A DNA stretch of 42,102 bases from [Mycobacterium] manitobense (GTDB lineage: Bacteria; Actinomycetota; Actinomycetes; Mycobacteriales; Mycobacteriaceae): contig NZ_JACKSJ010000273.1 in NCBI RefSeq assembly GCF_025821665.1, positions 1 through 42,102 on the forward strand. Reading direction: 5' to 3'. Shown in pieces: positions 24,040 through 32,203 of the stretch (its first letter is position 1; each line of letters opens with the position of its first letter). Made by a program: the position numbers and the translations under genes. A model generated the notes under the pieces. It ran no database searches. It worked only from the letters and a program-made list of their open reading frames with translations, and had not been told where the DNA came from.

Positions 24040-24065
24040 GTTCACACAGTGAACAGTCGTTCGCC
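24040..24065. promoter_or_regulatory. DesT/FabR-like operator, TetR side
   Basis: Two overlapping palindromes: GTTCAC-ACA-GTGAAC (24040-24054, perfect) and GTGAAC-AGTC-GTTCGC (24049-24064, near-perfect). The second has the DesT-type arrangement. Both lie at the proposed TetR gene start, suggesting autoregulation. Confidence 0.55.
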
Positions 24066-24729
24066 GAAGTCACATACAGGCAGGTCAGGAAAGTCCCGCT
24101 CGCGGGATTCCCTCACGCGCGAGGAGCGTAAGGAGGCCACCCGCAGGGCCATCGTCGCCGCGTCCCTTGCACTCCTGGAGAACCGCAGTTTCAGCGCACT
24201 GAGCCTGCGTGAGGTGACCCGCGCCGCAGGCATCGCGCCCACCGCGTTCTACCGGCACTTCGAGTCGATGGATGCCCTGGGACTGGTCCTCATCGACGAG
24301 TCATTCCGGTCGCTGCGCGACATGCTGCGCGGCGCCCGCGCCGGCAAGCTCGATCCCAACCGGGTGATCGAATCCTCGGTCGAGATCCTCGTCGCCGGAG
24401 TGCACGCCCGCCGCGAGCACTGGCGCTTCATCGGACGCGAGCGCTCCAGCGGGGTCAGCGTCCTGCGCTATGCGATCCGCACCGAGATCCGCCTCATCAC
24501 CTCGGAGCTGGCGATCGACCTCGCCCGCTTCCCCGGCCTGACCGGCTGGAGCAGCGAGGACCTGAACATCCTGGCCAGTTTGTTCGTCAATGCCATGATC
24601 TCGATCGCCGAAGCCATCGAGGACACCGCAGACTCCTCCGGCACCGCCCTCGACGAGATCAAGCGGACCGCGATCAAGCAGTTGCGGATGATCGTCGTCG
24701 GGATCGCCGGCTGGCGCAGCGCGGACTGA
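24049..24729 (+). CDS. TetR regulator of unsaturated fatty acid synthesis (DesT/FabR-like)
   Basis: About 226 residues. After a basic, disordered N-terminus comes the helix-turn-helix FSALSLREVTRAAGIAPTAFYRHFESMDALGLVLIDE, which is nearly the diagnostic sequence of E. coli FabR and Pseudomonas DesT. Those proteins sense the ratio of unsaturated to saturated acyl-CoA and repress desaturation or unsaturated-lipid genes. Its position, divergent from the desaturase operon, and the TGAAC-type palindromes between them support the same job here. The start is uncertain: GTG 24049 (GGTGGGG upstream) is given; ATG 24019 would add 10 residues and place the palindromes inside the gene. Confidence 0.88.
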   Translation: MNSRSPKSHTGRSGKSRSRDSLTREERKEATRRAIVAASLALLENRSFSALSLREVTRAAGIAPTAFYRHFESMDALGLVLIDESFRSLRDMLRGARAGKLDPNRVIESSVEILVAGVHARREHWRFIGRERSSGVSVLRYAIRTEIRLITSELAIDLARFPGLTGWSSEDLNILASLFVNAMISIAEAIEDTADSSGTALDEIKRTAIKQLRMIVVGIAGWRSAD

Positions 24730-24761
24730 CCGCTCAGGGCCTACGTCCGGCGCGAGGGCGT

Positions 24762-24767
24762 TAGCGT
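24762..24767 (+). promoter_or_regulatory. -10-like hexamer of the enoyl-CoA hydratase gene
   Basis: TAGCGT, 7 nt before ATG 24775, matches TANNNT and leaderless spacing. Confidence 0.35.
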
Positions 24768-24774
24768 GTCGGCC

Positions 24775-25560
24775 ATGCCCACCCTTGACCTGTCCCGCCC
24801 GCGGCCCGACGTCACCGTGATCACGCTGAACCGGCCCGAGAAGCTCAACGCGCTGTCCTACGAGCTCGTCGAGGAGCTGCACAGCGCGATCGACGGCATC
24901 GTGGCCGACAACGAGTGCCGGGTGGTGGTGCTCACCGGAGCGGGCCGCGGATTCTGCTCGGGCCTGGACCTCACGGCGCCGAACCCACCGGAAGCTGCGG
25001 GTGGAACGGAGTTTCCGCGCTCGGGGATGCGATGGCAGGAGCGCATCGCGGAGCTCACCACGCGGCTGCACCGGTTGCGCCAGCCGGTGATCGCCGCCGT
25101 CAACGGCCCGGCCTACGGCGGCGGGTTCGCGATCGCCCTGGCCGCCGACATCCGCATCGCCGCCGAATCCGCCCGGTTCTGCACGCAGTTCATCAAACTC
25201 GGTCTCGGCGGGTGTGACATCGGCGTCAGCTACACGCTGCCTCGGATCATCGGCGCCGGACCCGCGTTCGACCTGATCCTGACCGCGCGCGACGTCGACG
25301 CCGCCGAGGCGCTGCGACTCGGAATCGTCTCCCGGCTGTCACAGGACGGCTCGGTGCTCGACGATGCGCTCGCGGTGGCCGAAACACTCTGCGGCTACGG
25401 CAAGTTCGGCCTCGAGTCGACCAAGCAGGTGCTGTGGGCGAACCTGGACGCCGGCTGCCTCGAGACGGCGCTGCAGGTGGAGAATCGCAGTCAGATCCTG
25501 GCGTCCACCAGCGGCGAGATGGCCGCTGCGAGTGAGGCGTTCCGCCACCGGCGGCTGTGA
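24775..25560 (+). CDS. enoyl-CoA hydratase/isomerase (crotonase family)
   Basis: A 261-residue crotonase-fold protein, expected to hydrate 2-enoyl-CoA or act on a related acyl-CoA. The two oxyanion-hole segments are visible: GFCSGLDL and NGPAYGGGFAIAL. At the catalytic-Glu stretch it reads GLGGCDIGVSYTLPR rather than the classical PE...GGTQRLPR; this GCDIGVSY subgroup is common in mycobacteria (EchA12-like), and its exact reaction is not settled by sequence. ATG 24775 is preferred because of TAGCGT 7 nt upstream; GTG 24766 is an alternative adding three residues. It stands 45 bp after the TetR gene on the same strand and may share its transcript. It is convergent with the membrane gene 4 bp downstream. 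Confidence 0.88.
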   Translation: MPTLDLSRPRPDVTVITLNRPEKLNALSYELVEELHSAIDGIVADNECRVVVLTGAGRGFCSGLDLTAPNPPEAAGGTEFPRSGMRWQERIAELTTRLHRLRQPVIAAVNGPAYGGGFAIALAADIRIAAESARFCTQFIKLGLGGCDIGVSYTLPRIIGAGPAFDLILTARDVDAAEALRLGIVSRLSQDGSVLDDALAVAETLCGYGKFGLESTKQVLWANLDAGCLETALQVENRSQILASTSGEMAAASEAFRHRRL

Positions 25561-25564
25561 ACGG

Positions 25565-26155
25565 TCACTCGAGGAGCCAGAGGACGAGTGCGATGAGGAC
25601 CGGTACGGCACACAGGCCGTACAACGCATACCGCGGCACCCGCTCCCACCGCGGCGAGACGACCATCAGCAGTATCGCGCCCAGACACCCGAGCACCAGC
25701 AGCGCCGCCTTCATCAGGGACATCTCGAAGGACACGGTCGCCACCCCGATGCCGACGAGGACGCCGGGCAGCAGCACCAGCGGCACTTGATGATTCGGGA
25801 TCCCCAGGGGCAGGGGCGCCAGCGACGTCGATCCGGGCAGGTCGAGATCCGGCCGATGGTGCCGCAGCCAATCGCCGATCGGCCCGGCCGTCCACTGCTC
25901 GTCGAACTCATGCGGGAAGATCACGGCGCCGTCGCGGCCCAGGATCGCCCACGCGCGGGCCGTCGACCACCGCGGCGACATCGGCATCATCTCGACGCTC
26001 TCGATGCCGCGCCAGGAGACTTCGGCGACCTTGCCGCGCCGCGCCAGCAGCAGGCCGCCGGGGTGCAGCGTCAGGCGCTGACCGGCTTCGCCACGGCGGA
26101 TCCGGGTGCTGTCCGACCCGTCCAATTCGACCGGTTCGTTGAAAGATTGGTCCAC
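25565..26155 (-). CDS. hypothetical membrane protein with PH-like N-terminal domain
   Basis: A 196-residue protein starting at GTG 26155, 5 bp after the stop of the upstream SDR gene, so probably co-translated. Residues 15-110 are soluble and beta-rich (RLTLHPGGLLLARRGKVAEVSWRG, then WAILGRDGAVIFPHEF), resembling bacterial PH-like domains. The C-terminal part has three hydrophobic segments (VPLVLLPGVLVGIGVATV, MKAALLVLGCLGAILLMVV, YALYGLCAVPVLIALVLWLL). No catalytic motif is seen and function is unknown. The longer open frame upstream is antisense or out-of-frame SDR sequence and is not part of this gene. Confidence 0.72.
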   Translation of the reverse strand: MDQSFNEPVELDGSDSTRIRRGEAGQRLTLHPGGLLLARRGKVAEVSWRGIESVEMMPMSPRWSTARAWAILGRDGAVIFPHEFDEQWTAGPIGDWLRHHRPDLDLPGSTSLAPLPLGIPNHQVPLVLLPGVLVGIGVATVSFEMSLMKAALLVLGCLGAILLMVVSPRWERVPRYALYGLCAVPVLIALVLWLLE

Positions 26156-26160
26156 GGTTT

Positions 26161-26931
26161 CTAGCGGGGAGTCCCGCCGCCGTCCACGATGATCGCCTGG
26201 CCGGTCAGGTAACTGCCCGCGTCGGAGACGAGGAGCAGTGCGGCGCCGACCATCTCGTCGGGTGAGGCGAGCCGCTTCTGCAGCGTCGCGTTCGCCATGG
26301 CGTCGATCACCTCGGTCGGATTGTTGCGCATCATGTCGGTGTCGACGGGGCCCGGGGCCAGTGCGTTGACCCGGATGCCGAACGGGGCGTACGCGGCGGC
26401 CATCGACCGCGTGAACGACAGCAGCGCGGCCTTGCCCGCGGCGTACATGGACACCCCGGGCGCGAAGTTGAACGCGCCCACCGACACGGTGTTGAGCACC
26501 GCCGCCGCGGGGCTGGCCTTGAGGTGCGGCAGCGCCTGCTGCACCAGGAACACCGGCCCACGCAGGTTCACCTCGAACGACTTCGTCCACGCCTCCGGCG
26601 TCATCTCACCGAGCGGTTGGGCGAGCGCATTGGCCGCGTTGTTGACCACCACGTCGATGCCGCCGAACTCGTCGGCGGCGCGGGTGACCAGTGCGTCGAG
26701 AGCCTCGAGGTCACCCAGGTGCGTGGGCACGCCGATGGCACGGCCGCCGAGTCCGCGCAGGTGCGCCGCGGCCTGCTCACAGGCGTCGGCTTTGCGGCTG
26801 GCCACCACGACGTCGGCGCCTGCGAGGACGAACCCCTCGGCGAGTGCCAGCCCGATACCGCGGGTGCCGCCGGTGACGACGACGGTGCGGCCGGTGAGGT
26901 CGAAGAGGCGGTCGAACGCTGAGCGATCCAC
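26161..26931 (-). CDS. SDR-family oxidoreductase (FabG-like)
   Basis: A 256-residue NAD(P)-dependent dehydrogenase. Visible: TGGTRGIG (20-27), NNAAN in place of the usual NNAG (98-102), Ser150, and Tyr163-x3-Lys167 (YAAGK). The C-terminus ends in the common form ITGQAIIVDGGGTPR (here LTGQ). Substrate unknown; such enzymes act on hydroxyacyl-CoA, steroids or alcohols. GTG 26931 is used because upstream sequence in the same frame turns into Ala/Arg/Gln-rich text that is antisense to the polyproline gene. The membrane protein gene follows 5 bp downstream, indicating an operon. Confidence 0.87.
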   Translation of the reverse strand: MDRSAFDRLFDLTGRTVVVTGGTRGIGLALAEGFVLAGADVVVASRKADACEQAAAHLRGLGGRAIGVPTHLGDLEALDALVTRAADEFGGIDVVVNNAANALAQPLGEMTPEAWTKSFEVNLRGPVFLVQQALPHLKASPAAAVLNTVSVGAFNFAPGVSMYAAGKAALLSFTRSMAAAYAPFGIRVNALAPGPVDTDMMRNNPTEVIDAMANATLQKRLASPDEMVGAALLLVSDAGSYLTGQAIIVDGGGTPR

Positions 26932-26960
26932 GGCGTCAGTAGACCATGCCGGCCGTGGGG

Positions 26961-27311
26961 TCAGATGCAGCCGCTGACGCTGATACGTCGTCCGACGTTG
27001 GCGCACACGTTGACGTTCGGCAGCGGAGGTGGCGGCGGCACCCATACCGGCGGTGGCGGCGGCGGAGGTGGTGGAGGCGCTCCCGGGGGCGGCGGCGGTG
27101 GCGGCGGCGGAGGCGGTGGCGGCAGCGCGTCGTTGAGATAGGACAGCGGGTCGGCGCAGGTGCTCACGTCGACGTGGCGACCGCCAATCGAACCGCACAG
27201 GGTGGCGTCGGCGACGGGCGTGAGCGGCGTGACCAGACCGCCGACGAACAACAGTGCGGTCACGGCAACGGCGTAGCGCCTCGAGGTGTGCACGTCAATA
27301 TCGTGCGGCAT
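26961..27311 (-). CDS. secreted polyproline protein
   Basis: A 116-residue protein. It has a signal peptide (basic RRYAVAV, then a hydrophobic TALLFVGGLVTPL, cleavage near ADA-TL) and a short head with two Cys (LCGSIGGRHVDVSTC). A run of about 25 prolines broken by a single GA follows, and a short tail has two more Cys (NVCANVGRRISVSGCI). The Cys pattern suggests two disulfides bracketing a rigid polyproline II rod, possibly a cell-envelope spacer. Role unknown. ATG 27311 is the first start giving a signal peptide. It lies 29 bp upstream of the SDR start and might be the first gene of that operon. A perfect GTTCGGCCGAAC palindrome (27332-27343) lies just upstream, before the MOSC stop. Confidence 0.7.
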   Translation of the reverse strand: MPHDIDVHTSRRYAVAVTALLFVGGLVTPLTPVADATLCGSIGGRHVDVSTCADPLSYLNDALPPPPPPPPPPPPPGAPPPPPPPPPPVWVPPPPPLPNVNVCANVGRRISVSGCI

Positions 27312-27348
27312 GGCGGGCCCCAACCACATCCGTTCGGCCGAACCGGTG

Positions 27349-28128
27349 TCAGATCGTCCGGGCGTCCAGCGCCGCCGCGATCGCCCCGCGACGCGGCGGC
27401 ACGTGTTCGACCCGCACGGCGTCGCCGATCCGCACCACGCCGGGCTGCACGACATCGGCGTACGCCCCGACCGACGGCGAGTCACCACGCACCGGCACGT
27501 CGCGCTGCCTGTCGCGGGTGATCGTGCGCAGGATCTTCTGGTCGCGGGCCAGGCCGGGCTGGGCGCGGGTGGTGACGATGCACCGCGGCGTCGGCATCAC
27601 CACGTGCAGCAGCACTTCGGCGCCGATGTGCAGGTCGCAGCCGAGCCAGCCGTCCTCGGCGTCCGGTTCCGCGTCGACGAGCAGATTGGGCCGGAACCGG
27701 CGGGCGTCCCAGTCGCCATCAGGGTGCCGGTCGGCCAGCCAGCGCAGGGTGCCGGTGGCCGCGAGATGCACCGGCGCCAGGTCGACCAGCACGCCGGGTT
27801 CCTCGGTGGCCAGGCGCACCTCGAACCCGAGCAGCTCGGACACCCGCTGGGTCAGCGCGGCGTCGTCGTCGCGTATCACCGCGCCGTCACCGAACTCGAC
27901 CTCGATCGGCGGCACCGGATCCCCGGACGTCGGCTCACGCAGATACCGGGCATGGCAGTTCAGCAGCGCGCCATGTTGTTTGGCGCTGATGCGATCACCG
28001 GACTCGACGGCGAAGAACGCCCGCACCCGGTCGCCCAGCACCCCACCTTCGACAAACGTCAGGTGGTCGGGCTGCTCGCCCCACATCGACTTCACCGGAT
28101 GGCGCCAGAGCCGTTCGATCACGCTCAC
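27349..28128 (-). CDS. MOSC-domain protein
   Basis: A 259-residue protein with an N-terminal beta-barrel-like region (VIERLWRHPVKSMWGEQ) and a C-terminal MOSC domain (RFRPNLLVD, LHIGAEVLLHVVMPTPRCIVTTRAQ). MOSC proteins bind molybdenum cofactor or carry sulfur through a conserved Cys, here in TPRCIVTT. The substrate is unknown. Start GTG 28128 overlaps the upstream pseudouridine synthase stop (GTGA, 28125-28128), showing translational coupling; a GTG 24 bases upstream in the same frame would create an unlikely long overlap. It is the third gene of the glpD2 unit. Confidence 0.85.
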   Translation of the reverse strand: MSVIERLWRHPVKSMWGEQPDHLTFVEGGVLGDRVRAFFAVESGDRISAKQHGALLNCHARYLREPTSGDPVPPIEVEFGDGAVIRDDDAALTQRVSELLGFEVRLATEEPGVLVDLAPVHLAATGTLRWLADRHPDGDWDARRFRPNLLVDAEPDAEDGWLGCDLHIGAEVLLHVVMPTPRCIVTTRAQPGLARDQKILRTITRDRQRDVPVRGDSPSVGAYADVVQPGVVRIGDAVRVEHVPPRRGAIAAALDARTI

Positions 28129-28985
28129 AGAGTCCGTCCCGTCGTGAAGCACCGGGTCTCCCCGGTGAGAGGATCCTCGAGTTCCAGTCGCTGCGCCAGG
28201 AGCTGCAGTGGCCGGCTGAAGTCGTCGGCGGCCACGTCGAGCACCCGGGGATACAGCGGGTCATTCCTGATCGGCAACCCGATCGACGCCATGTGCACGC
28301 GGAGCTGATGCGTGCGGCCGGTGTGCGGCGTCAACCGGTAGAGGTCGTCGCCGAGATGCTCGACCAACGTTTCGGCGTTCACGTCACCCTGCTCCTCATA
28401 GGCCTGTAACCGACTGCGCTGCTTGATGATCCGGCTGCGCAGCGCGGTCGGCAGCACGACGGCCGGCGTTCCGGCGGCCCGCGCCAGATAGGTCTTGCGC
28501 ACCGCGCCGCGGGCGAACATCGTCTGGTAGGCCCCGCGCACGTCGCGGCGCACCGTGAACAGCAGCACCCCCGCGGTCAGCCGGTCCAGCCGGTGCGCCG
28601 GCGACAGGTCCGGCAGCGAAAGCGATCGGCGGAGCCGGACCAGCGCGGTCTGGGCGACGTGGCCACCGCGCGGCATGGTGGCCAGGAAGTGTGGCTTGTC
28701 GACCACGACGATGTCGTCGTCGCGGTGCAGGATCGGCACGTCGAACGGAACCTCCACCTCGTCGGGCAGGTCGCGGTAGAGGTACACCAGCGAATTCGGC
28801 GGCAGCACAGTGCCCGCCGTGACGACGCTGCCATCGGCGGCCAGCACCTCGCCGTTGAATACCTTCTCGGCCGCGGCCTCGCCGAATCGCGAAGCCAGTT
28901 CGACGAGCACGGCACCGCCGCGCAGCCGGACCCGCGCGGGACCGAGGCCGTCACGCACCGGCAGCGGCGCCGCCCGCCGCGTCAC
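28125..28985 (-). CDS. RluA/RsuA-type pseudouridine synthase (Rv3300c-like)
   Basis: A 286-residue enzyme that isomerises uridine to pseudouridine in RNA. Visible: the catalytic Asp in PAHRLDRLTAGVLLF, PILHRDDDIVVVDKPH, RKTYLARA, and the C-terminal LTPHTGRTHQLRVHMASIG motif of the RluA group. The N-terminal ~60 residues probably form a partly degenerate S4-like RNA-binding piece. The target RNA is unknown. GTG 28985 overlaps the glpD2 TGA (GTGA), and its own TGA overlaps the MOSC GTG in the same way, so three genes are translationally chained. M. tuberculosis has phoY1 between glpD2 and this gene; it is missing here. Confidence 0.9.
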   Translation of the reverse strand: MTRRAAPLPVRDGLGPARVRLRGGAVLVELASRFGEAAAEKVFNGEVLAADGSVVTAGTVLPPNSLVYLYRDLPDEVEVPFDVPILHRDDDIVVVDKPHFLATMPRGGHVAQTALVRLRRSLSLPDLSPAHRLDRLTAGVLLFTVRRDVRGAYQTMFARGAVRKTYLARAAGTPAVVLPTALRSRIIKQRSRLQAYEEQGDVNAETLVEHLGDDLYRLTPHTGRTHQLRVHMASIGLPIRNDPLYPRVLDVAADDFSRPLQLLAQRLELEDPLTGETRCFTTGRTL

Positions 28986-30721
28986 TTCAGCGGTACCGGT
29001 TCGAGGATCTCGGCACGCGCCTCGGGGGCGGCGACGCGCAGCGCGTCGGCGGCCTCGTCGTCCTCCTGCGACTGAGAGAGCACCTCGGCCTCCACCCGGG
29101 CCAGATACGTGTCGACCTCGCGGTCGATGTCCTCTGCAGTCCAACCGAGCACCGGCGCAACGATTTCGGCGACTTCACGGGCGCAGTCGACGCCGCGGTG
29201 CGGGTACTCGATCGAGATCCGCATCCGGCGGGCCATGATGTCCTCGAGGTGCAGCGCGCCCTCGGCCGCCACGGCGTAGGCCGCCTCCACCTTGAGGTAG
29301 ACCGGCGCCTCGGTGATCGGGGTGAGCAGCTCGGGGTTTCCGTCGGCCAGCGCGAGCACGTCACCGATCAGCGAGCCGTAGCGGTCCAGCAGATGGCGCA
29401 CCCGGTAGGGATGCAGGCCGTAGCGCGCACCGACGCTCTGGGTCTGATTGATCAGCGCGAAATAGCCGTCGGCGCCCATCAGCGGCACCTTCTCGGTGAT
29501 CGACGGCGCCACCCGGGCCGGGATGAACTCGGCGGCCGCGTCGATGGCGTCCTCCCCCATCACCCGGTAAGTGGTGTATTTGCCGCCGGCGATGGCCACC
29601 AGACCAGGGGCCGGCACGGCGACGGCGTGCTCGCGGGACAGCTTGGAGGTCTCCTCGCTCTCACCGGCCAGCAGGGGGCGCAGTCCTGCGTAGACGCCGT
29701 CGATGTCGTCGTTGGTGAGCGGGGTGGCCAGCACCGTGTTCACCGTCTCGAGGATGTAGTCGATGTCGGCCTTGGTGGCGGCCGGATGCGCCAGGTCGAG
29801 GTTCCAGTCGGTGTCGGTGGTGCCGATGATCCAGTGCGTGCCCCACGGGATGACGAACAACACCGACTTCTCGGTGCGCAGGATGATTGCCACCTCGCTG
29901 ACGACGCGGTCCCGTGGCACCACGACATGCACGCCTTTGGACGCACGCACCCGGAAGCGGCCACGCTGCTTGGACAGCGCCTGGATCTCGTCGGTCCACA
30001 CGCCGGTGGCGTTCACGACGACGTGGCCGCGCACGTCGGTGACCTCACCGTCCTCGGAGTCGCGGATGCGAACCCCGATGACGCGGTCGCCCTCGCGCAG
30101 CAGCGACACCACCTGCGTCGAGGTGCGCACCACGGCGCCGTAGTGCGCGGCGGTGCGGGCCACCGTCATGGTGTGGCGGGCGTCGTCGACGACGGTGTCG
30201 AAGTAACGGATGCCGCCGATCAGCGAGCTGCGCTTGAGCCCCGGCGCCAGCCGCAGCGCCCCTGACTTCGTCAGATGTTTCTGCGCGGGAACGGATTTCG
30301 CGCCGCCGAGCTGGTCGTAGAGGAAGATGCCCGCGGCCACGTAGGGCCGCTCCCACCATCGGTTGGTCAGCGGGAACAGGAATGGCATCGGCTTGACCAG
30401 GTGCGGCGCCAGGGTGGTCAGCGACAGCTCGCGCTCGTGCAAGGCTTCGCGCACCAGCCCGAACTCGAGCTGTTCGAGGTAGCGCAGGCCGCCGTGGAAC
30501 ATCTTGCTGCTGCGGCTCGAGGTCCCGGAGGCGAAGTCACGCGCCTCGACCAGCGCCACCTTGAGACCCCGGGTTGCCGCGTCCAGGGCGGCGCCCGCCC
30601 CCACCACGCCGCCGCCGATGACCACAACGTCGAACTGTTCACTGCCCAGCCGCTGCCATGCATCGGCGCGATATGCGGGGCCCAGGAAAGTCTGTCCGCT
30701 GCCTGCGATCGGGTCGCCCAC
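28982..30721 (-). CDS. glpD2: FAD-dependent glycerol-3-phosphate dehydrogenase
   Basis: A 579-residue membrane-associated flavoenzyme oxidising sn-glycerol-3-phosphate to dihydroxyacetone phosphate and passing electrons to quinone. Visible: FAD motif VVVIGGGVVGAGAALDAATRG, SSRSSKMFHGGLRYLE, WGTHWIIGTTDTDW, and GGKYTTYR; the C-terminal ~130 residues are the GlpD cap domain. It is nearly collinear with remembered M. tuberculosis GlpD2 (Rv3302c), including the C-terminal PEARAEILEPVPLK. GTG 30721 is preceded by GCGAGGA at suitable distance. It heads the GTGA-coupled unit glpD2, pseudouridine synthase, MOSC. The lpdA gene ends 60 bp upstream on the same strand and may be co-transcribed. Confidence 0.95.
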   Translation of the reverse strand: MGDPIAGSGQTFLGPAYRADAWQRLGSEQFDVVVIGGGVVGAGAALDAATRGLKVALVEARDFASGTSSRSSKMFHGGLRYLEQLEFGLVREALHERELSLTTLAPHLVKPMPFLFPLTNRWWERPYVAAGIFLYDQLGGAKSVPAQKHLTKSGALRLAPGLKRSSLIGGIRYFDTVVDDARHTMTVARTAAHYGAVVRTSTQVVSLLREGDRVIGVRIRDSEDGEVTDVRGHVVVNATGVWTDEIQALSKQRGRFRVRASKGVHVVVPRDRVVSEVAIILRTEKSVLFVIPWGTHWIIGTTDTDWNLDLAHPAATKADIDYILETVNTVLATPLTNDDIDGVYAGLRPLLAGESEETSKLSREHAVAVPAPGLVAIAGGKYTTYRVMGEDAIDAAAEFIPARVAPSITEKVPLMGADGYFALINQTQSVGARYGLHPYRVRHLLDRYGSLIGDVLALADGNPELLTPITEAPVYLKVEAAYAVAAEGALHLEDIMARRMRISIEYPHRGVDCAREVAEIVAPVLGWTAEDIDREVDTYLARVEAEVLSQSQEDDEAADALRVAAPEARAEILEPVPLK

Positions 30722-30781
30722 TGGAGATCCTCGCCTAGTTACTCGTCGGTACGGTTTGCCCGGTACCCAGGTTACGTGCGG

Positions 30782-32197
30782 TCAGTCCAGATCGTCGTGT
30801 CTCATCAGGCGGCGGCCGGCCTCGGTGATCGATCCCGACAACGACGGATACACCGAGAACGTCTGTGCCAGGTCCTCCACGTCGTTGCCGTTCTGCACGG
30901 CCAGCGCGATCGGCACGATCAGCTCCGAGGCGATGGGCGCCACCACCACGCCGCCGATGACCACGCCCGTCGCCGGCCGGCAGAAGATCTTGACGAAGCC
31001 GCGGCGCAGGCTCGACATCTTCGCCCGCGCGTTGGTGTTGAGCGGCAGCATCACGGTGCGCGCGGGTACCGAGCCGTCGTCGATCTTGGATTGGGGGACG
31101 CCGACCGCGGCGATCTCGGGCCGGGTGAACACCGCGGCGGCCACCGTGCGCAGCCGGATCGGTTCAAGGCCCTCCCCCAGCGCGTGGTACATCGCGATGC
31201 GGCCCTGCATGGCCGCCACCGAGGCCAGCAGCATCAGGCCGGTGCAGTCACCTGCGGCGTAGATGCCCGGCACCGACGTGCGGGACACCCGGTCCACGTT
31301 CAGGTAGCCGCCCCCGCCCAGCTCGATGCCGACCCGCTCGAGGCCCAGCCCGGAGGTGTTGGGCACCGAGCCGACCGTCATCAGCGCATGGCTGCCCTCC
31401 ACGGTGCGACCGTCGGCCATCGTCACCAGCACCCCGGTGTCGGTGCGGGTGACGGACTCGGCGCGGGCGTTCTTGACCAGCGTCACGCCGCGTTCGAGCA
31501 GTGCGTCCTCGAGCACCGCCGCGGCGTCGGAATCCTCGTGCGGCAGGATCTGGTCGCGGCTGGCCACCACGGTGACCTTCACCCCGAGCTCGGTGTAGGC
31601 GTTGACGAACTCCGCGCCGGTGACGCCCGACCCCACGACGATCAGGTGTTCGGGCAGCGCCTCGAGGTCGTAGAGCTGACGCCAGTTGAGGATGCGGTCG
31701 CCGTCGGGCTCGGCGCCCTTGAGCACGCGCGGCCTGGCGCCGGTCGCGATCAGCACGACGTCGGCCTTGAGCTCGCTTTCGGAGCCGTCGTGCGCGGTGA
31801 CCTTGACGGTGTGAGCGGCCATCCCCGGCATGTCGTCGACGAGTTCGCCGCGGCCCGCGATCAGCCGGACACCCTCGTTGCGCAGGCGTTCGGAGATGTC
31901 GGCCGATTGCGCCGCGGCCAGCGTCTTCACCCGTTCGTTGATCCGCGGCAGTGAGATCTTGGCGTTGTCGAAGTCCAGCGCATAGCCCAGGTCGGGCGCC
32001 CGGCGGAGCTCGGTACGCACGCCGGTTGAGGCGATGAAGGTCTTCGACGGCACGCAGTCCCACAGCACGCAGGCCCCACCGAGGCCGTCACTGTCGACGA
32101 TGGTGACGTCGACGTCCTCGGGGCCGCGGGCGGCCGCCACGAGCGCTGCCTCATATCCGGCGGGCCCGCCGCCGATGATCACGATGCGGGTTGCCAC
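30782..32197 (-). CDS. lpdA: LpdA-like flavoprotein disulfide/quinone reductase
   Basis: A 471-residue FAD/NAD(P) oxidoreductase matching M. tuberculosis LpdA (Rv3303c), a quinone reductase rather than a true lipoamide dehydrogenase. Visible: FAD motif IGGGPAGYEAAL (8-19), NAD motif VVGSGVTGAEFV, IYAAGDCTG, and the C-terminal dimer domain. Two features are notable. The redox-Cys pair is intact (Cys43 and Cys48 in GGACVLWDC), whereas I recall the M. tuberculosis protein lacking the first Cys. The C-terminal His-Glu base pair of lipoamide dehydrogenases (HPTLSE) is replaced by Tyr450...Gly455 (YPSLSG). GTG 32197 follows TAGGTT by 6 nt, fitting a leaderless message. It is divergent from the cyclotransferase gene. 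Confidence 0.93.
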   Translation of the reverse strand: MATRIVIIGGGPAGYEAALVAAARGPEDVDVTIVDSDGLGGACVLWDCVPSKTFIASTGVRTELRRAPDLGYALDFDNAKISLPRINERVKTLAAAQSADISERLRNEGVRLIAGRGELVDDMPGMAAHTVKVTAHDGSESELKADVVLIATGARPRVLKGAEPDGDRILNWRQLYDLEALPEHLIVVGSGVTGAEFVNAYTELGVKVTVVASRDQILPHEDSDAAAVLEDALLERGVTLVKNARAESVTRTDTGVLVTMADGRTVEGSHALMTVGSVPNTSGLGLERVGIELGGGGYLNVDRVSRTSVPGIYAAGDCTGLMLLASVAAMQGRIAMYHALGEGLEPIRLRTVAAAVFTRPEIAAVGVPQSKIDDGSVPARTVMLPLNTNARAKMSSLRRGFVKIFCRPATGVVIGGVVVAPIASELIVPIALAVQNGNDVEDLAQTFSVYPSLSGSITEAGRRLMRHDDLD

Positions 32198-32203
32198 CGC
32201 ACC

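Noticed and set aside
30275..31954. 559-residue plus-strand frame opposite glpD2 and lpdA
   Set aside because: Antisense shadow; rich in His, Gln and Arg, spans two real genes on the other strand.
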